A stretch of 42,437 nucleotides of DNA from Alectoria sarmentosa (taxonomy: Eukaryota > Ascomycota > Lecanoromycetes > Lecanorales > Parmeliaceae), in assembly GCA_009733775.1 (NCBI GenBank), contig WOGZ01000287.1, positions 1-42,437 on the forward strand, in the 5' to 3' direction. Of this stretch, positions 31,645 to 42,437 are shown piece by piece (the first letter of the stretch is position 1; each line of letters starts with the position of its first letter). The notes under the pieces were generated by a model that worked only from the letters and a program-made list of their open reading frames with translations, did not search any database and was not told where the DNA came from. Position numbers and translations under genes: made by a program.

Positions 31645-33234
31645 CTACGCCACAACCTTCTCCTTCAGCTTGACCATCAACGCCTTGGGCTCAAAGACGA
31701 GGTAAGCCTTCTGATCCATCCAGTCCCAATCATTCGGATCGACCATCTCCGGATCAAAGTTCCAGACCATTCGAGATATAATCAGTCGTGCCTCGGCGAG
31801 GAAGACCCTAGGATCCAGAATTAGTTCATCAAGGGTGCAAAAACAAATGCAAGACGTCTTATCGCAGACTTACTTCCCACCAATACAACTCCGCCTGCCC
31901 ACGGAAAACGGTTGAAAAGCCTGCTTATCATCCTTATCGAAACGTTTCTGATATCTCGAATCGGTTTCCGGCAGGAACCTTTCAGGATGGAACACACGAG
32001 GCTCCACCCAGTTGTCGGGATCGTTCTGGATGTTTTGCAAATTGACGCTGATAATGTTCTGGGCGCAGGTCAGCGACTATTTGTCGTCTGTGAATGCAGC
32101 TAAAGAGTCGATGCAAAACAAAGGATACACTGACGCCTCCAGGAATCCAGTTGCCATCAATCATTTGACCTTCTGGCGGGACAACTCTCGGAAGATTGCT
32201 AGGCGTGGGATGGTGGATACGTAGGGTTTCATTGATAACAGCCGTAAGATATGGTAAGTTCATGGTAGAAGGAATGGTGATGTCGGTCTCTGACTCGAAG
32301 CTCCCCCGAATCTCTTTTTTGAGCTGCTTCAAAGTCTCGGGGTAGCGCATCAGGAGATAAATGGACGTTGCCAATGCCACAGTCGTCAATTGGCACCCAG
32401 CCATGACGAAGGCAAATGCAGTTGTGTCCAGCTCTTGCCTTGTGACACCCTTTTGCTGTGTCTCGTCCAGCCTCCCAATAACAGGCGTGATGAAATCCGA
32501 TCTCGACGGGCCCAAGTCACCCATTTCCAACCGACGCGAAATCTTATCCGTCGCCACTTTCCAGCTGCGCGCCCTGTTCTTCGCGGTCAACCGAAGGAAT
32601 ATCCAACCGAATATCTTATCGATGGGATGAAAGCGGCTCAGGCTGTTTCTCACGGAGCCAAATTTTGCTCCAAGGAAGAAACCCAGGATCCAGGAATGTT
32701 CGTTGTCGCCCTCTAAGCCATAGAATGGTTCCCCAAACGTAAGATCTGCTATGATGTCTAGAGTCGCGTATCCGTAAAATTTGGCCATGTCGACTTTGCC
32801 TTCAGGGCTCTTGCCAATCTCCCTGCGGAGCCTTGTAATCAAGAGATTGACGTAAGTGTCGATGATTGGGGACTGGTCCTTCAATGCTCTGTCAGAAAAG
32901 GCATTGATAAAAGTTTTTCGAATCCGATGGTGCGTTTCCCCTGCAGCGGTGAAGAGTGATTCAGCGCCGTTTATGGGTGGTGTTTGGTTGAATGGATCTT
33001 TTGGCATCAGTGGCTTCGACGTGTATATTTCCTTCCATGCGCCAGAATATGTAGTGGCGATCTCGTCTGGAGCGATTCGAACAATCGGTCCGTACTGCGT
33101 ATGAAGTTTGCCGGTGAATCGCCATGTGCCTCCCGTTATTGTTGGTCACCTCATTCCGTAATACCTACAAGGACCAAGAAGACACCGGTAGTGGCCATGA
33201 TCTGGCTGGCCGAAATCGCCAATGGAGAAGACAT
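31645..33234 (-). pseudogene. Cytochrome P450 with damaged N-terminus, probable pseudogene
   Basis: Downstream exons splice well: the long exon ends at 32,135; exons 31,874-32,058 and 31,645-31,807 follow, with introns of 76 and 66 bp. They carry LPYLTAVINETLRIHHPTPS with the ExxR pair, WVEPRVFHPERFLPE, the haem loop FSVGRRSCIGGK and the end VFLAEARLIISRMVW. The front is faulty. The anchor (MSSPLAISASQIMATTGVFL from 33,234) is followed almost at once, in another frame, by TWRFTGKLHTQYGPIVRIAP; the proline-rich hinge of about 30 residues is missing, and a TGA blocks that frame. The I-helix reads AGCQLTT where AG(S/A)(D/E)TT is usual, so the acidic residue and first threonine are lost. A P450 needs the hinge to fold, so I consider it inactive. 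Confidence 0.75.
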
Positions 33235-34085
33235 GTTGGAGAGTGTCGACATTCTGTCAAATCTGGCTCGTATTCAGCATCATTGCCAGAGAATAGAGAC
33301 AAGAGGATACGGACCCTTGTGCGAATGCCATACCATGCAATTAAACAAAGTGCTTTGGTTGATGGTTCACGCAACAATGCTGGCCGCAGCTTTCAACCAG
33401 GCAACACATGCGCTTGTATTGATGGTATAATCGAGCCTCTCAGATGTGATTGAGCAATGTCCAACTTCGGTAGAATTGTATTCTCAAAATGAGGCGCGTT
33501 GGAAGGTTGGTAGGCACTCTCACAAGAGACTAACCCAGGCAAGTATACATGGAGATTGACGTCATTCGCAGGAAATGGGTTTCTGCACCATGGACTTGTT
33601 TTCGGATCTTACTGCCGGCTCAAGCCGAGCCCCGAAGAACATGGATTATTATGCGCATGAGCACCGAATACCAAAAAAGCAAAAGCATGTTCCTTCGGCC
33701 GGCGACATGGCATCCACTTGAAACCATATCGCTAACGGCAGGAATATAATTCTCCTTCAACTTTTCACCGAAAACAAAGCCAAAGTACCTTGTACCATCA
33801 CATCTATGCTTCCGAAAGTCCTGAAGACTTGAGCCATACCGACAACCATACCAGATGCGGGTCCAAAGCTCGAGGAATGGCTGAAATCTGTGCAACATGT
33901 CTTGATCGGAATCCCGGCTTCGGAAGCAGTAGTCCTGAACTTTGTATACTTGCGAATCGACATCCTAAAGGGCGATTCATTCTCGAAACTTCATCAAAAA
34001 CCCCTGACCAACCGCCCACTTTCTACCAACTGAGACCACGTGATCCTCAAAGAACTCAACTTTCAACAACCCATCGACACCGGCA
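33235..34085. other. Region with unidentified coding-like fragments
   Basis: About 850 bases between the P450 and the polyketide synthase relic. Protein-like stretches appear on both strands: minus 33,620-33,800 (GEKLKENYIPAVSDMVSSG) and plus 33,850-34,030 (GPKLEEWLKSVQHVLIGIPA). Neither has a start, a continuation or a family I recognise, so I list them only as possible relics. Confidence 0.25.
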
Positions 34086-35000
34086 ATGGTGGTCAACCCA
34101 ATCGGCCACCCGATGGCCTCGAAAGCAGTGTTCTGTCCGCAAAGCAAAGCTCCTGGGGAGAGCTACCTCAACGAACTACACTCCTTCCTCCGCCACAGCA
34201 AGCATCTCGAACCCATTATGCAGCACTTGCTTGACCTTAAAGATGTCTGGACCATACTCGCGAACGAACGACAGGACGTTGCCGATCTGGGCCAAGGGCT
34301 TCGATACCTGGAGGATTTATCAGAATGGGTCACCACCGGAAAATCATCCCAGATCGCCAACCGCATGTCCGGAGAATATCGCTGCCGCTACTCGTCGTGA
34401 TCCAAACTTGCCAATGTTTTCAGTATCTCACACTCCCAATTTCTAGCGCAGCTCCGAGCAGGAGGCGGTATTCAGGGCTACTGCGGTGGCCTACTACCAG
34501 CCTGTGCAATTGCCTGTTCCAAAAACGAAGCCGAGGTCGTAGAGAATGCGGCAATAGCAGCGAGAATCGCGCTCGCAATTGGGGCTTATGGTGAACTCGG
34601 AGACGACAAATCTGTGCGGGAAGCAACGACCATAGCCGTTCGCATGAAACGAGCCGGCCAAGGAGATGAATTGGTTGAAAAATTCCCTGGAGTGAGTTCC
34701 TCAAATGCCCGCTTATATCCTATCTCCAATCACAAAGCAGACTGTCTAACAGGTGCGCGCAGTCATATATTTCCGCAGTCACAGACCCGAAAACAATCAG
34801 TATCGTGGGCCCAGTGCCAGTCCTCCTCAAGCTCCAATCTTACGCACGAGAGCAAGGTCTGCTCGTGCAAGAAATGCACATCCGAGGCAAAGTGCACAAC
34901 CCCGAGAATTTTGGACTTGCCCAAGAACTGTGTCAGCTGTGCGACAGGACCGAGATCCTTAATCTGGGGGGAATGATTTCGCAGGGTGGTATTATAGAAG
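34086..35000 (+). pseudogene. Polyketide synthase N-terminal SAT domain, truncated and frameshifted
   Basis: This is the starter-unit acyltransferase domain that begins non-reducing fungal polyketide synthases. The parts appear in order: ESYLNELHSFLRHSKHLEPI, GLRYLEDLSEWVTTGKSSQ, then in a shifted frame ISLPLLVVIQTCQCFQYL (34,376-34,436), then back to the first frame with GGGIQGYCGGLLPACAIACS. There GYCGG holds the active-site cysteine of the GXCXG motif. ARIALAIGAYGELGDD follows. An intron with donor GTGAGT and acceptor GCGCAG leads to SYISAVTDPKTISIVGPVPV and GKVHNPENFGLAQELCQLC, with the conserved histidine. Two compensating indels surround an in-frame TGA (34,398). Similarity stops near 34,970, and the ketosynthase and all later domains are absent: the AT-rich block begins about 150 bases on. 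The gene is dead. Confidence 0.85.
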
Positions 35001-38000
35001 AGTTTGATATGTTTGTGCTTTCATTTTGGAAAATGTTTGTTTGTAGGCAAGACATTCTCATAGTATTCATACGGTCGTATTCTGGCTTGCTCTAATCAAG
35101 TGCAGGGTGCAGTCAGTGAACCTAGCTGGTTCACATGTGGCTCAGCTGGTATTTGTCATTTTAATTTTTCAAACTAACTACAATTCGTTAATGTAAGTTA
35201 TTTAAATTAGTGATACGCATATTGAATAAATATTTGCAACAAAATATATAAGCGTTAAAACTTGAATATATTAATGAAGTATTAACGAATTATTAATAAT
35301 TTACTTTATTTATTAATAAAATATTAAAATATTATCGATAATTATATATTATTATAATTTTAAACTTAAACTTAATTAAACTATTTATATTAATTAATGT
35401 TAATAAATATATTTATTTTATATTTCGATTTAAACGAGAATTCGCTATAAAGATTGAAAATATATATAAAAGTCGTATATATATATAACGTTAAGTCGCG
35501 CTAAACTTAATTAAATCGTATAATATTATAAATTAAAATTATAATAATATTAAAATATTAAATATTAAATATTTATTATTTATTAACTATTTTAAATTTA
35601 AGTTTTTAAAAATACTTTATTTAAATTTATTATAATTATAATTATTAATTTATAAAAGTCTTTTATAAACGTTACTTTCTGCTAAAAAGAAATTAAAGAG
35701 TTTAAATTATTTTAATATTAACTTCTTCGGCTTTTTATAAATACGAATTTTTAAATAAAAAAATGCATTTTTTTTTCACATTACGATTAAATTATAATAT
35801 TATAATAATAATATTTCGATTATTTATAAGCATTATTTTATGCTTATAAAAAACTTTAAAAATTTATTAATATTAATATTAATATTAATTTCAATTTATT
35901 GAAATAAAAGCTTGCTATAAAGTTTTCAAATTAATTTAAATTACATTATCGTCGACGATAAACTAACTTCTTTAATTACGTCGAATAACATTTTTATTTT
36001 TATTATAAACATTTATTTTATTTTATTTTTTTATTAACAATCTTGTACGCATTGCATATTAAATCGTAATATTTATCGAAGTTATTAATAAAACTTAAAA
36101 GATTTTTTATGAGATAATAATCATTATTTGTTACATTATTATTAATCACGCATATTCGAAATTAATTGTTACGAGATTTCAATTTATCGAATTTTTCTTT
36201 TTAATTCATTAAAAAGCATAAATATTTTTATTATAACGATTTATTAAAGTCTTTAATAATCGTATTTTAAACTTAAAAGTTATTTTAATCGTTTAATATT
36301 TCTTTCAACGTTATAAAACTTGTTTGATAGAAATTACGTTTATATTATCTCGAATTGTTTTTTCGATTATCGAGTTATCGTTATGAGTAGCATTTATTGT
36401 TACGTTAACAAAAAAAGTTATTTATCGTCGATCGATCGAATTTGAATTATTCATAATTTAAGAATTTACGAAAGTATAATTTTCAAAGTTATGTATTATA
36501 ATAGCGAAGAATTATACTATATTCAAACTTTTAAAAAATCTCGAATCATTAAAAGAATCAAAATCGATAGCATTTATTGTTATTAATAATAACGAAGTAA
36601 ATCGATTTTATATAAACGACGTTAACTTCTTCGATTCGTTTTACGATAGTAAGTTTGTTAATATCGTTTTGATTATAAAACACTTTAACAAAAGCATTTA
36701 CTTTTGAAATATATATGTCTTCATCGATCGAATCAAGAATGTGATTCGTATTAAGAATAATATATTATTACGATAGAATTTTCAGATTTGTTTAAAAGAA
36801 ATAGTTTTTATATAATTTATTATTAAGTTAATTGAGAGCGATAAACGTTTTATTATTTATAATATAAATAAGTGATATCGTTTATTATTAAGTCGTTGAA
36901 AGTTATTTCGTTTTCAAGATATAATCGTTTTATTACGAAAAAAGTATTTTTTATAAAATGCTTTTCATCATAAAAAGTCGCGCGAATATATTTAAATTAT
37001 TATAAAAATAATTTAAAATGCAAATATAAAAATAATGAAAGTTTATATATTATTTATATAAAATAATTTTAATATAAAGTTTTAGCGAGATATATCAAAA
37101 TTCGATATTAATATTAATTATAATCGATTTTTAAAATCGCTAAATAAGCGAAAGTGTTAATAATGAAAATATGTTATATAATATTCGCGATAAACATTCG
37201 TGTAATAAAGAAAATTAAATGCAAGAGATTTTCGTGAATATTAATCTCGATCATATTAATCTCAATTTCAATTTATTGTTTATTAGAATAATTAATAATA
37301 TCGTTCGTGAAAGTCTTTTACGAACAATGTTTATCGAAGTAATTAACGTTCGATTTATTAAAATTATCAAAGTAATCGATTATAAACGTATCAAAATAAA
37401 GAAAACGCTCATATCTCATTACTCGCTTCTTTTACGAGATTTCAGATCACGACATCAATAGAAAACGCGTTAAGTTTTCGTTTATTTAATCGCTTTTAAC
37501 AGCAATAGCAATAGTAGTAAAATCGATAATCTTTTCGTCTTAACAATGAAAATTATCAAAATTAAAATCGATTTTCTTTAAAATCACAACGAGCTTATTA
37601 AACAACGATCGAAAAAAATGACGAGAATAAATTATCATAAAATTACGTCGATTAAAACGTTTATGTTAATCATACGTTATATTTATTTAAATTTTTTTTT
37701 ATAAAAGATTATGATAGTTATGACGATAATAAAGTATAAAAAATAAACGATTAAAATGATTATATAAAAGATTATTTTTTCAAAATTATCTTTTTTGCAA
37801 ATTATTAATGTGAGTATTGTAAATATAAAGTGACGTTATATAATAATTTTTTTGTTTATTTACGCAACGAATGTTGAAAAAAGAAGTTTTTTATAAATAA
37901 TCTTATGAAGCAAAAAAAGCTTTTCGCAGATAAATTTAATCAAAACAAAAATCTCGTTATTAAAGCATTTAATATCAACATTAACATCGTTAATAAAAAG

Positions 38001-38762
38001 CCTTTAATCATTTCTTTTATATTTAAATTTATGTTAAATATCGAATTTGTCTTTCGAAATTATTATTATATTATCATATATATTAATTAAAAACCTATAA
38101 TCGAAAAGTAAAAGATTTATATAAATGTTAATTATATCATAATTATAATCGATCGAATTTTCATTTTCGCTATTATGAAAATTAAAAAGATGATTATTAA
38201 AATATCAATTCGAGATTTAAAATTTAAAATTTATTATTTCGACGAATACGTCGTTTTTATTTTTTATATAAAAGGCGTGTTATTTAAAAATATTCGTGTT
38301 TTCGTAAAAATTATATAAGAAATTCATATTATCGACGATTTCAAAGTTAATATATTTATCGAAGTAAACATTTTTATATCAAAAAGAATAATTATCGATT
38401 TTATTATATAATTTATCAAGATAAGTAATTGTTATAAAATAATTATTTTTATAAACTTTCATGCTCACTTCGAATTTGTTAAGTGAATTATAAAATTAAT
38501 TTTTCGCATAATTTTATTTTTTCGTGTTATTACGTCGATAATAATAATTTACGTTAACGAATTATTAACGAATTAAAATTTATTTTTTAAATCTCAATGC
38601 TCGCTTTCGTTAAATTATATCGAAAAAGTTTATATTTATATGATAAATGTTTTTTTTCGAGAAGTTTAAATTAAAAACGATATTAATTAAACGATTATCA
38701 TTTCACGTAAAGTACGATTTAATATATTAAGTGAATATAAATAAAACGAATGTTTTCTTATT

Positions 38763-38932
38763 AAAGCTGTCACGAAGTGACCTCGAGGGAATAGATTTAC
38801 CCGAGGGTTCCGCTGACCGCTAGATCAAAAGATCAATTTCACACTAACCAGGTGTGATTCTATTCTACTATTTACGTCCCTAAAACGATAAAGCCGTCCC
38901 TCAAACTGCAGGGCTGAAATCATAACAAAAGC
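38763..38932. mobile_element. Solo LTR with 5-bp target duplication
   Basis: Positions 38,768-38,927 form a 160-bp element that starts TGTCACGAAGTGACC and ends ATCATAACA, that is TG..CA as in retrotransposon LTRs. The flanking pentamers are identical: AAAGC at 38,763-38,767 and AAAGC at 38,928-38,932. Its base composition is ordinary, in sharp contrast to the RIP-like DNA on both sides, and no internal coding region exists. This is what remains when the two LTRs of a Gypsy- or Copia-type element recombine. The start contains a small dyad (GTCAC..GTGAC). The element family and orientation cannot be fixed without a full-length copy. Confidence 0.85.
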
Positions 38933-40994
38933 ACATCATATCGATTTTATTGTTATAAGTTGATGAAATTGAAAAATCAAGTTAATTAAAAACATTATTA
39001 TTATAATTATTATTATAATAATTATCGTAATAACATTTAATTTTTATATCGATTTAAGAAAGTTTTTAATAAACATTTTCATTAACATAATTATTATCGA
39101 TAATATAATTATTATAATCGATTTATATTTAAAACATATCATATTAAACGAAATAACGATTTATAAAAAATTTAAAGTAGCGAATTTATTAATTTAATTG
39201 CTTAATGAAAATTAAAATCTTTTTATCGATCAAAATCAAATAATGAATATTTTAAAAAAAGAATAAATGTTTATTTTATTAAAGTTTAATGTAACGTTTA
39301 AGTTTATTAAAATATACTCGATAGAATAAAAGAATAAAAAAGTCATTAATGTTATATTTGATAAGTTTTATAAAAAAGAAAAAATGACGTGAATTAAATA
39401 GTTTACGCTTTATAATTATTTTATTTTTATAATTTAAAAAAATACGTTTAATAATCGTAAAAAACGTGTTATAATAAATATTCGCGAATTTAATAAAATT
39501 GTTAAAATAAATTCTTATTCTTTATCGTTATAATCAAAAATTATTTTTTTATTATTAAAATATTTATACTTATTTATCATAAATGTTATCGATTAATTTT
39601 ATTAATTTTTTATAATACGCAATGATCGTTATAAGTTCACGATAATCAATTATAAAAAGTAAAAAGAATTTATTATCGCTTTTATGAGTTATAAAGAATC
39701 GTTTTCGTATATTTAAAAATAAATCGATGTTATGTTATAACAATTCAAGGATTTTATTAAAGCATTCGTAAATAATATTATCATTTTTTCTCGTACGTTA
39801 TAAAAGCATTTTAATTATTTATGATAAATCTTCGAGTTTTTTCGTATCAAAAAAGTGAGTTTGTTTCTTATTAAATCATTTACTAATTATCTTTCGATTA
39901 TTCTTTTAAGATAATAAGTCGATAATTTAAAAATGTTTATTTTTTAAAAAAAGATTTATGTTATTATTAATTTAAAGTTTTCGAAAACGTTATAAAATCT
40001 TGAAATTTATTTAAAATTTATTTAAAATTTATAAAATAATTTAAATTATTAATATTTCGTTATGCTTAATTAGTTAATTCATTATAAAAACGAAAAATTA
40101 TATTTATTAAAGAATTCGAGATTGATAATAAAGGACTTGCTCGCAAATAATTCATTATTAGAATAATCTTTTACGCGTTTATGAAAACAGAAGTTGAAAC
40201 TTTTCGTAAATTGTAAAAGATTTTTGATATCTTTTTTTTCTTAATATATTACGATTTTATAAGATTTTTGTTCGTGAATTTAAACGTTTTTAAAAAATGG
40301 GAATTCGTTATTATAATTTATCATTTTAAATAAAATCGAATTTCGAAAGATGTTAATAAGATAGCACGATCGAATATATAATTTATTATATTTTTTAATA
40401 AATGTCTTAACATTGCTGAGCACAATTATTAATTTACGAAATTAAAAGTCGTTAATATAATATGAGTCGTGAAAAAGATTCGTTATATGATCGAATTCAA
40501 TTAAAAGTTATTAATAATAATTTATATAAATTATTCAATAATAATATTTATTTTCAAACAAATTATTTTAAATATTATTAATATAAATAAATTTAATTTG
40601 CGCTTAATACGTGCATTTTAATATTTATTAATTTTCAATTTCGAGTTACGACATAAAATTGGCAAATTTAATACGATATTAAATATTTTATCACGTTTCT
40701 TATAAACTTTTATTATAATAACATCTTTAAATCGATTTAAAGAATTATTTGATGCGTTATATAATAGCATAAATAGTTTGTCGAAGCTTATAATAATAAA
40801 CTTTTCGATATCGAAGAAAATAATTGTTTATTATGTTATTTTTATAAAAATATCGAATAATTTTAAATAATAATTAAAACACGTCTATTTTAACGATTTT
40901 TATTAAAAAAGACGTTTTATTATATTGAAGTTTATCGTAATAACGATTATTATTATTATAATTATTATTTTAAAAAATGTTTTCGCAAAAGAAA

Positions 40995-41096
40995 CTTTCG
41001 TTATTCAAATAAAAACTTTTGATATTCAAATAAAAACTTTCGTTATTTAAATAAAAACTTTCGTTATTCAAATAGAAATTTTCGTTATTCAAATTG
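40995..41096. repeat. 21-bp minisatellite, about five copies
   Basis: The unit CTTTCGTTATTCAAATAAAAA is repeated at 40,995, 41,016, 41,037 and 41,058, with a partial fifth copy at 41,079. Variation is slight (TTCG/TTGA, CAAAT/TAAAT, AAAAA/AGAAA). The period is exactly 21, seven codons, but there is no open frame around it. Confidence 0.85.
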
Positions 41097-42437
41097 TTAT
41101 TGAAATTTTATTTATGTTATAAAAGTGTTAAAATTAATATAAAGTTATATTATATAAATGTATTAAATAAAACAACTAAGTGAGAAGAAAGTATATACAT
41201 AAAAAGAAAATATCTATATGAAAACAAATGTCTCTATCAAGCCACGCTAAGTTCAATCGAGTAATGTTAAAAAAATGTGATATTAAAGAAAAGTCAGTCT
41301 TATTAAAAATATAAAATACGCTCATAACATTATCTTCCTTTTTCAAAAAGCGATATTTCAGCGCTGTGAAAATCGAAGAAATGTGTTTATAATTTATCTT
41401 ATGTCTCCGAAACATTTAATTAATAATTATTCTCAATTAAAGAAAGTTGACGATAGCGACGATAACAACATATCGTGAGAAGTTCGTTTATAACATCGTT
41501 GATATTATGATGTTTTATCGTTTTAAGTGTTTAAGAATAACGTGATTTAATGAAAAATTAACGTTATAATCGCCGTCGAAGCATTTAAATGTTTAATGTT
41601 ATTTAATATTTCATATTTCGAATAAAGAAAGAATCGCAGAAATCAAATAATATAATTGAATAAGATCTCTCGAATCGAATCGAATCGCAGACATTAAATT
41701 TTATTTGAAGTTTACATATATTTTGATAATGTTCTGAATAATCTTTTTTTATAAATTATTATATATATGATATAAAATAAGGTTAACAATAACGATAGTG
41801 AGATCTTAAAACGACGTTAAAGGATTTCGAAAAATGTTTATAATGTGAATAATAAGGGCCGCGTGTTCGTTTAAACCTTGAATCAACACGTTATTATCGT
41901 CGATATCGATCGATTTTGTCGTTGAAAAAATGACGTGAAGACGCACGCACAATAATCGAAAATTATATATAATCATCGTCGCTCATTATGATAACGACGA
42001 TTATAAAAAAGAAAGAAAAAAGAGAAAAAGTGAATAATGAGATTTTTTAATAAATTAATCGTTAATTCAATCGAATAATATCTAATCTTTTTATCTTAAC
42101 TTATTTAAATATTTTTTATAAAAGTCTTTTATTACGTTTTTTGCATTATCGAATTCATCTTCGTTAATATTATATTAATTGAAATTTTTATCGACGTCTT
42201 TTCACTTAATCTTATATTTAAAACGATTTTATAATCTTTTTGAATTTAATATATTTTCAATTACTCATTTCTCTTTACCTTTGACGATAATAACTTTAAA
42301 AAAAGAGTTTTTTTAATCAAACAATAAATTGATAACGGCGAAATTTAAGAATTTAAAATGAAAAACGTTATAAATTTTTATGATTTTAAATAATTTCAAT
42401 TTATAAAAAGAATCGATAATGAATATGATTTTGAATA

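Larger units (their letters stand above)
35150..42437. repeat. AT-rich, RIP-like block (right flank)
   Basis: The change to extreme AT content is abrupt at about 35,150, just past the truncated polyketide synthase. The block resembles the left flank: TA-rich, CA/TG-poor, with scattered CG and GA/TC, and stop codons throughout. I find no gene; the open frames of 60-80 codons are low-complexity. It continues to the end of the window apart from one normal-composition insert at 38.77-38.93 kb. I infer RIP-mutated transposable elements, and I cannot recognise the family. Confidence 0.85.

Noticed and set aside
33790..34446. 218-codon open frame on the plus strand
   Set aside because: It is the wrong frame across the SAT-domain relic, which is read coherently in another frame. 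Composition is S, T, P and R biased like a shadow frame.
4540..35160. Whole island as one mobile element with matching ends
   Set aside because: No inverted or direct repeats were seen at the two boundaries, and the island contains essential housekeeping genes.
37219..38090. Short open frames in the AT-rich right flank
   Set aside because: Same low-complexity composition; open only because the DNA is mutated and locally lacks stops.

Overview
The window reads as nuclear DNA of a filamentous ascomycete (Pezizomycotina; a Dothideomycete-like fungus is my best guess, from the gene set and the isochore structure, not proven). The genes carry short introns of about 41-166 bp, mostly GT..AG with CTRAY-type branch points. 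A GC-balanced gene island (about 4.5-35.1 kb) sits between two extremely AT-rich blocks with no credible genes. In both blocks CpA/TpG look scarce and TpA abundant, while CG, TC and GA survive. That is the signature of repeat-induced point mutation (RIP), so I read the blocks as RIP-destroyed repeats.

Left block, 1-4.47 kb: RIP-like DNA with a two-copy tandem repeat of about 180 bp. Housekeeping half of the island, 4.8-17.4 kb: a small four-helix membrane protein; a microbial-type poly(ADP-ribose) glycohydrolase domain protein; a dead NmrA-like gene; a three-finger C2H2 protein resembling the INO80 subunit Iec1, divergent from a dead unknown gene; S-adenosylhomocysteine hydrolase; eIF3 subunit h; a confusing low-confidence segment; and a frameshifted, truncated secreted FAD oxidase.

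Second half, 18.8-35.1 kb: mostly remnants of specialised metabolism. These are an AMP-binding (adenylate-forming) enzyme relic, one apparently intact cytochrome P450, a short-chain dehydrogenase with a one-base frameshift, two defective P450s, and the SAT-domain end of a non-reducing polyketide synthase cut off at the right AT-rich boundary. Two ordinary genes, a HIT-domain protein and the tRNA methyltransferase subunit Trm11, lie inside this stretch. The simplest reading is a decayed secondary-metabolite cluster eroded from the RIP-affected side; this is inference.

Right block, 35.15-42.4 kb: RIP-like DNA containing one sharply different 160-bp insert. It begins TG, ends CA and is flanked by the 5-bp duplication AAAGC: a solo LTR that shows no sign of RIP. 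A 21-bp minisatellite lies near the right end.

I saw no tRNA, rRNA or CRISPR. Exon boundaries were derived by hand from reading frame, splice motifs and remembered family conservation. No database search or alignment was run.
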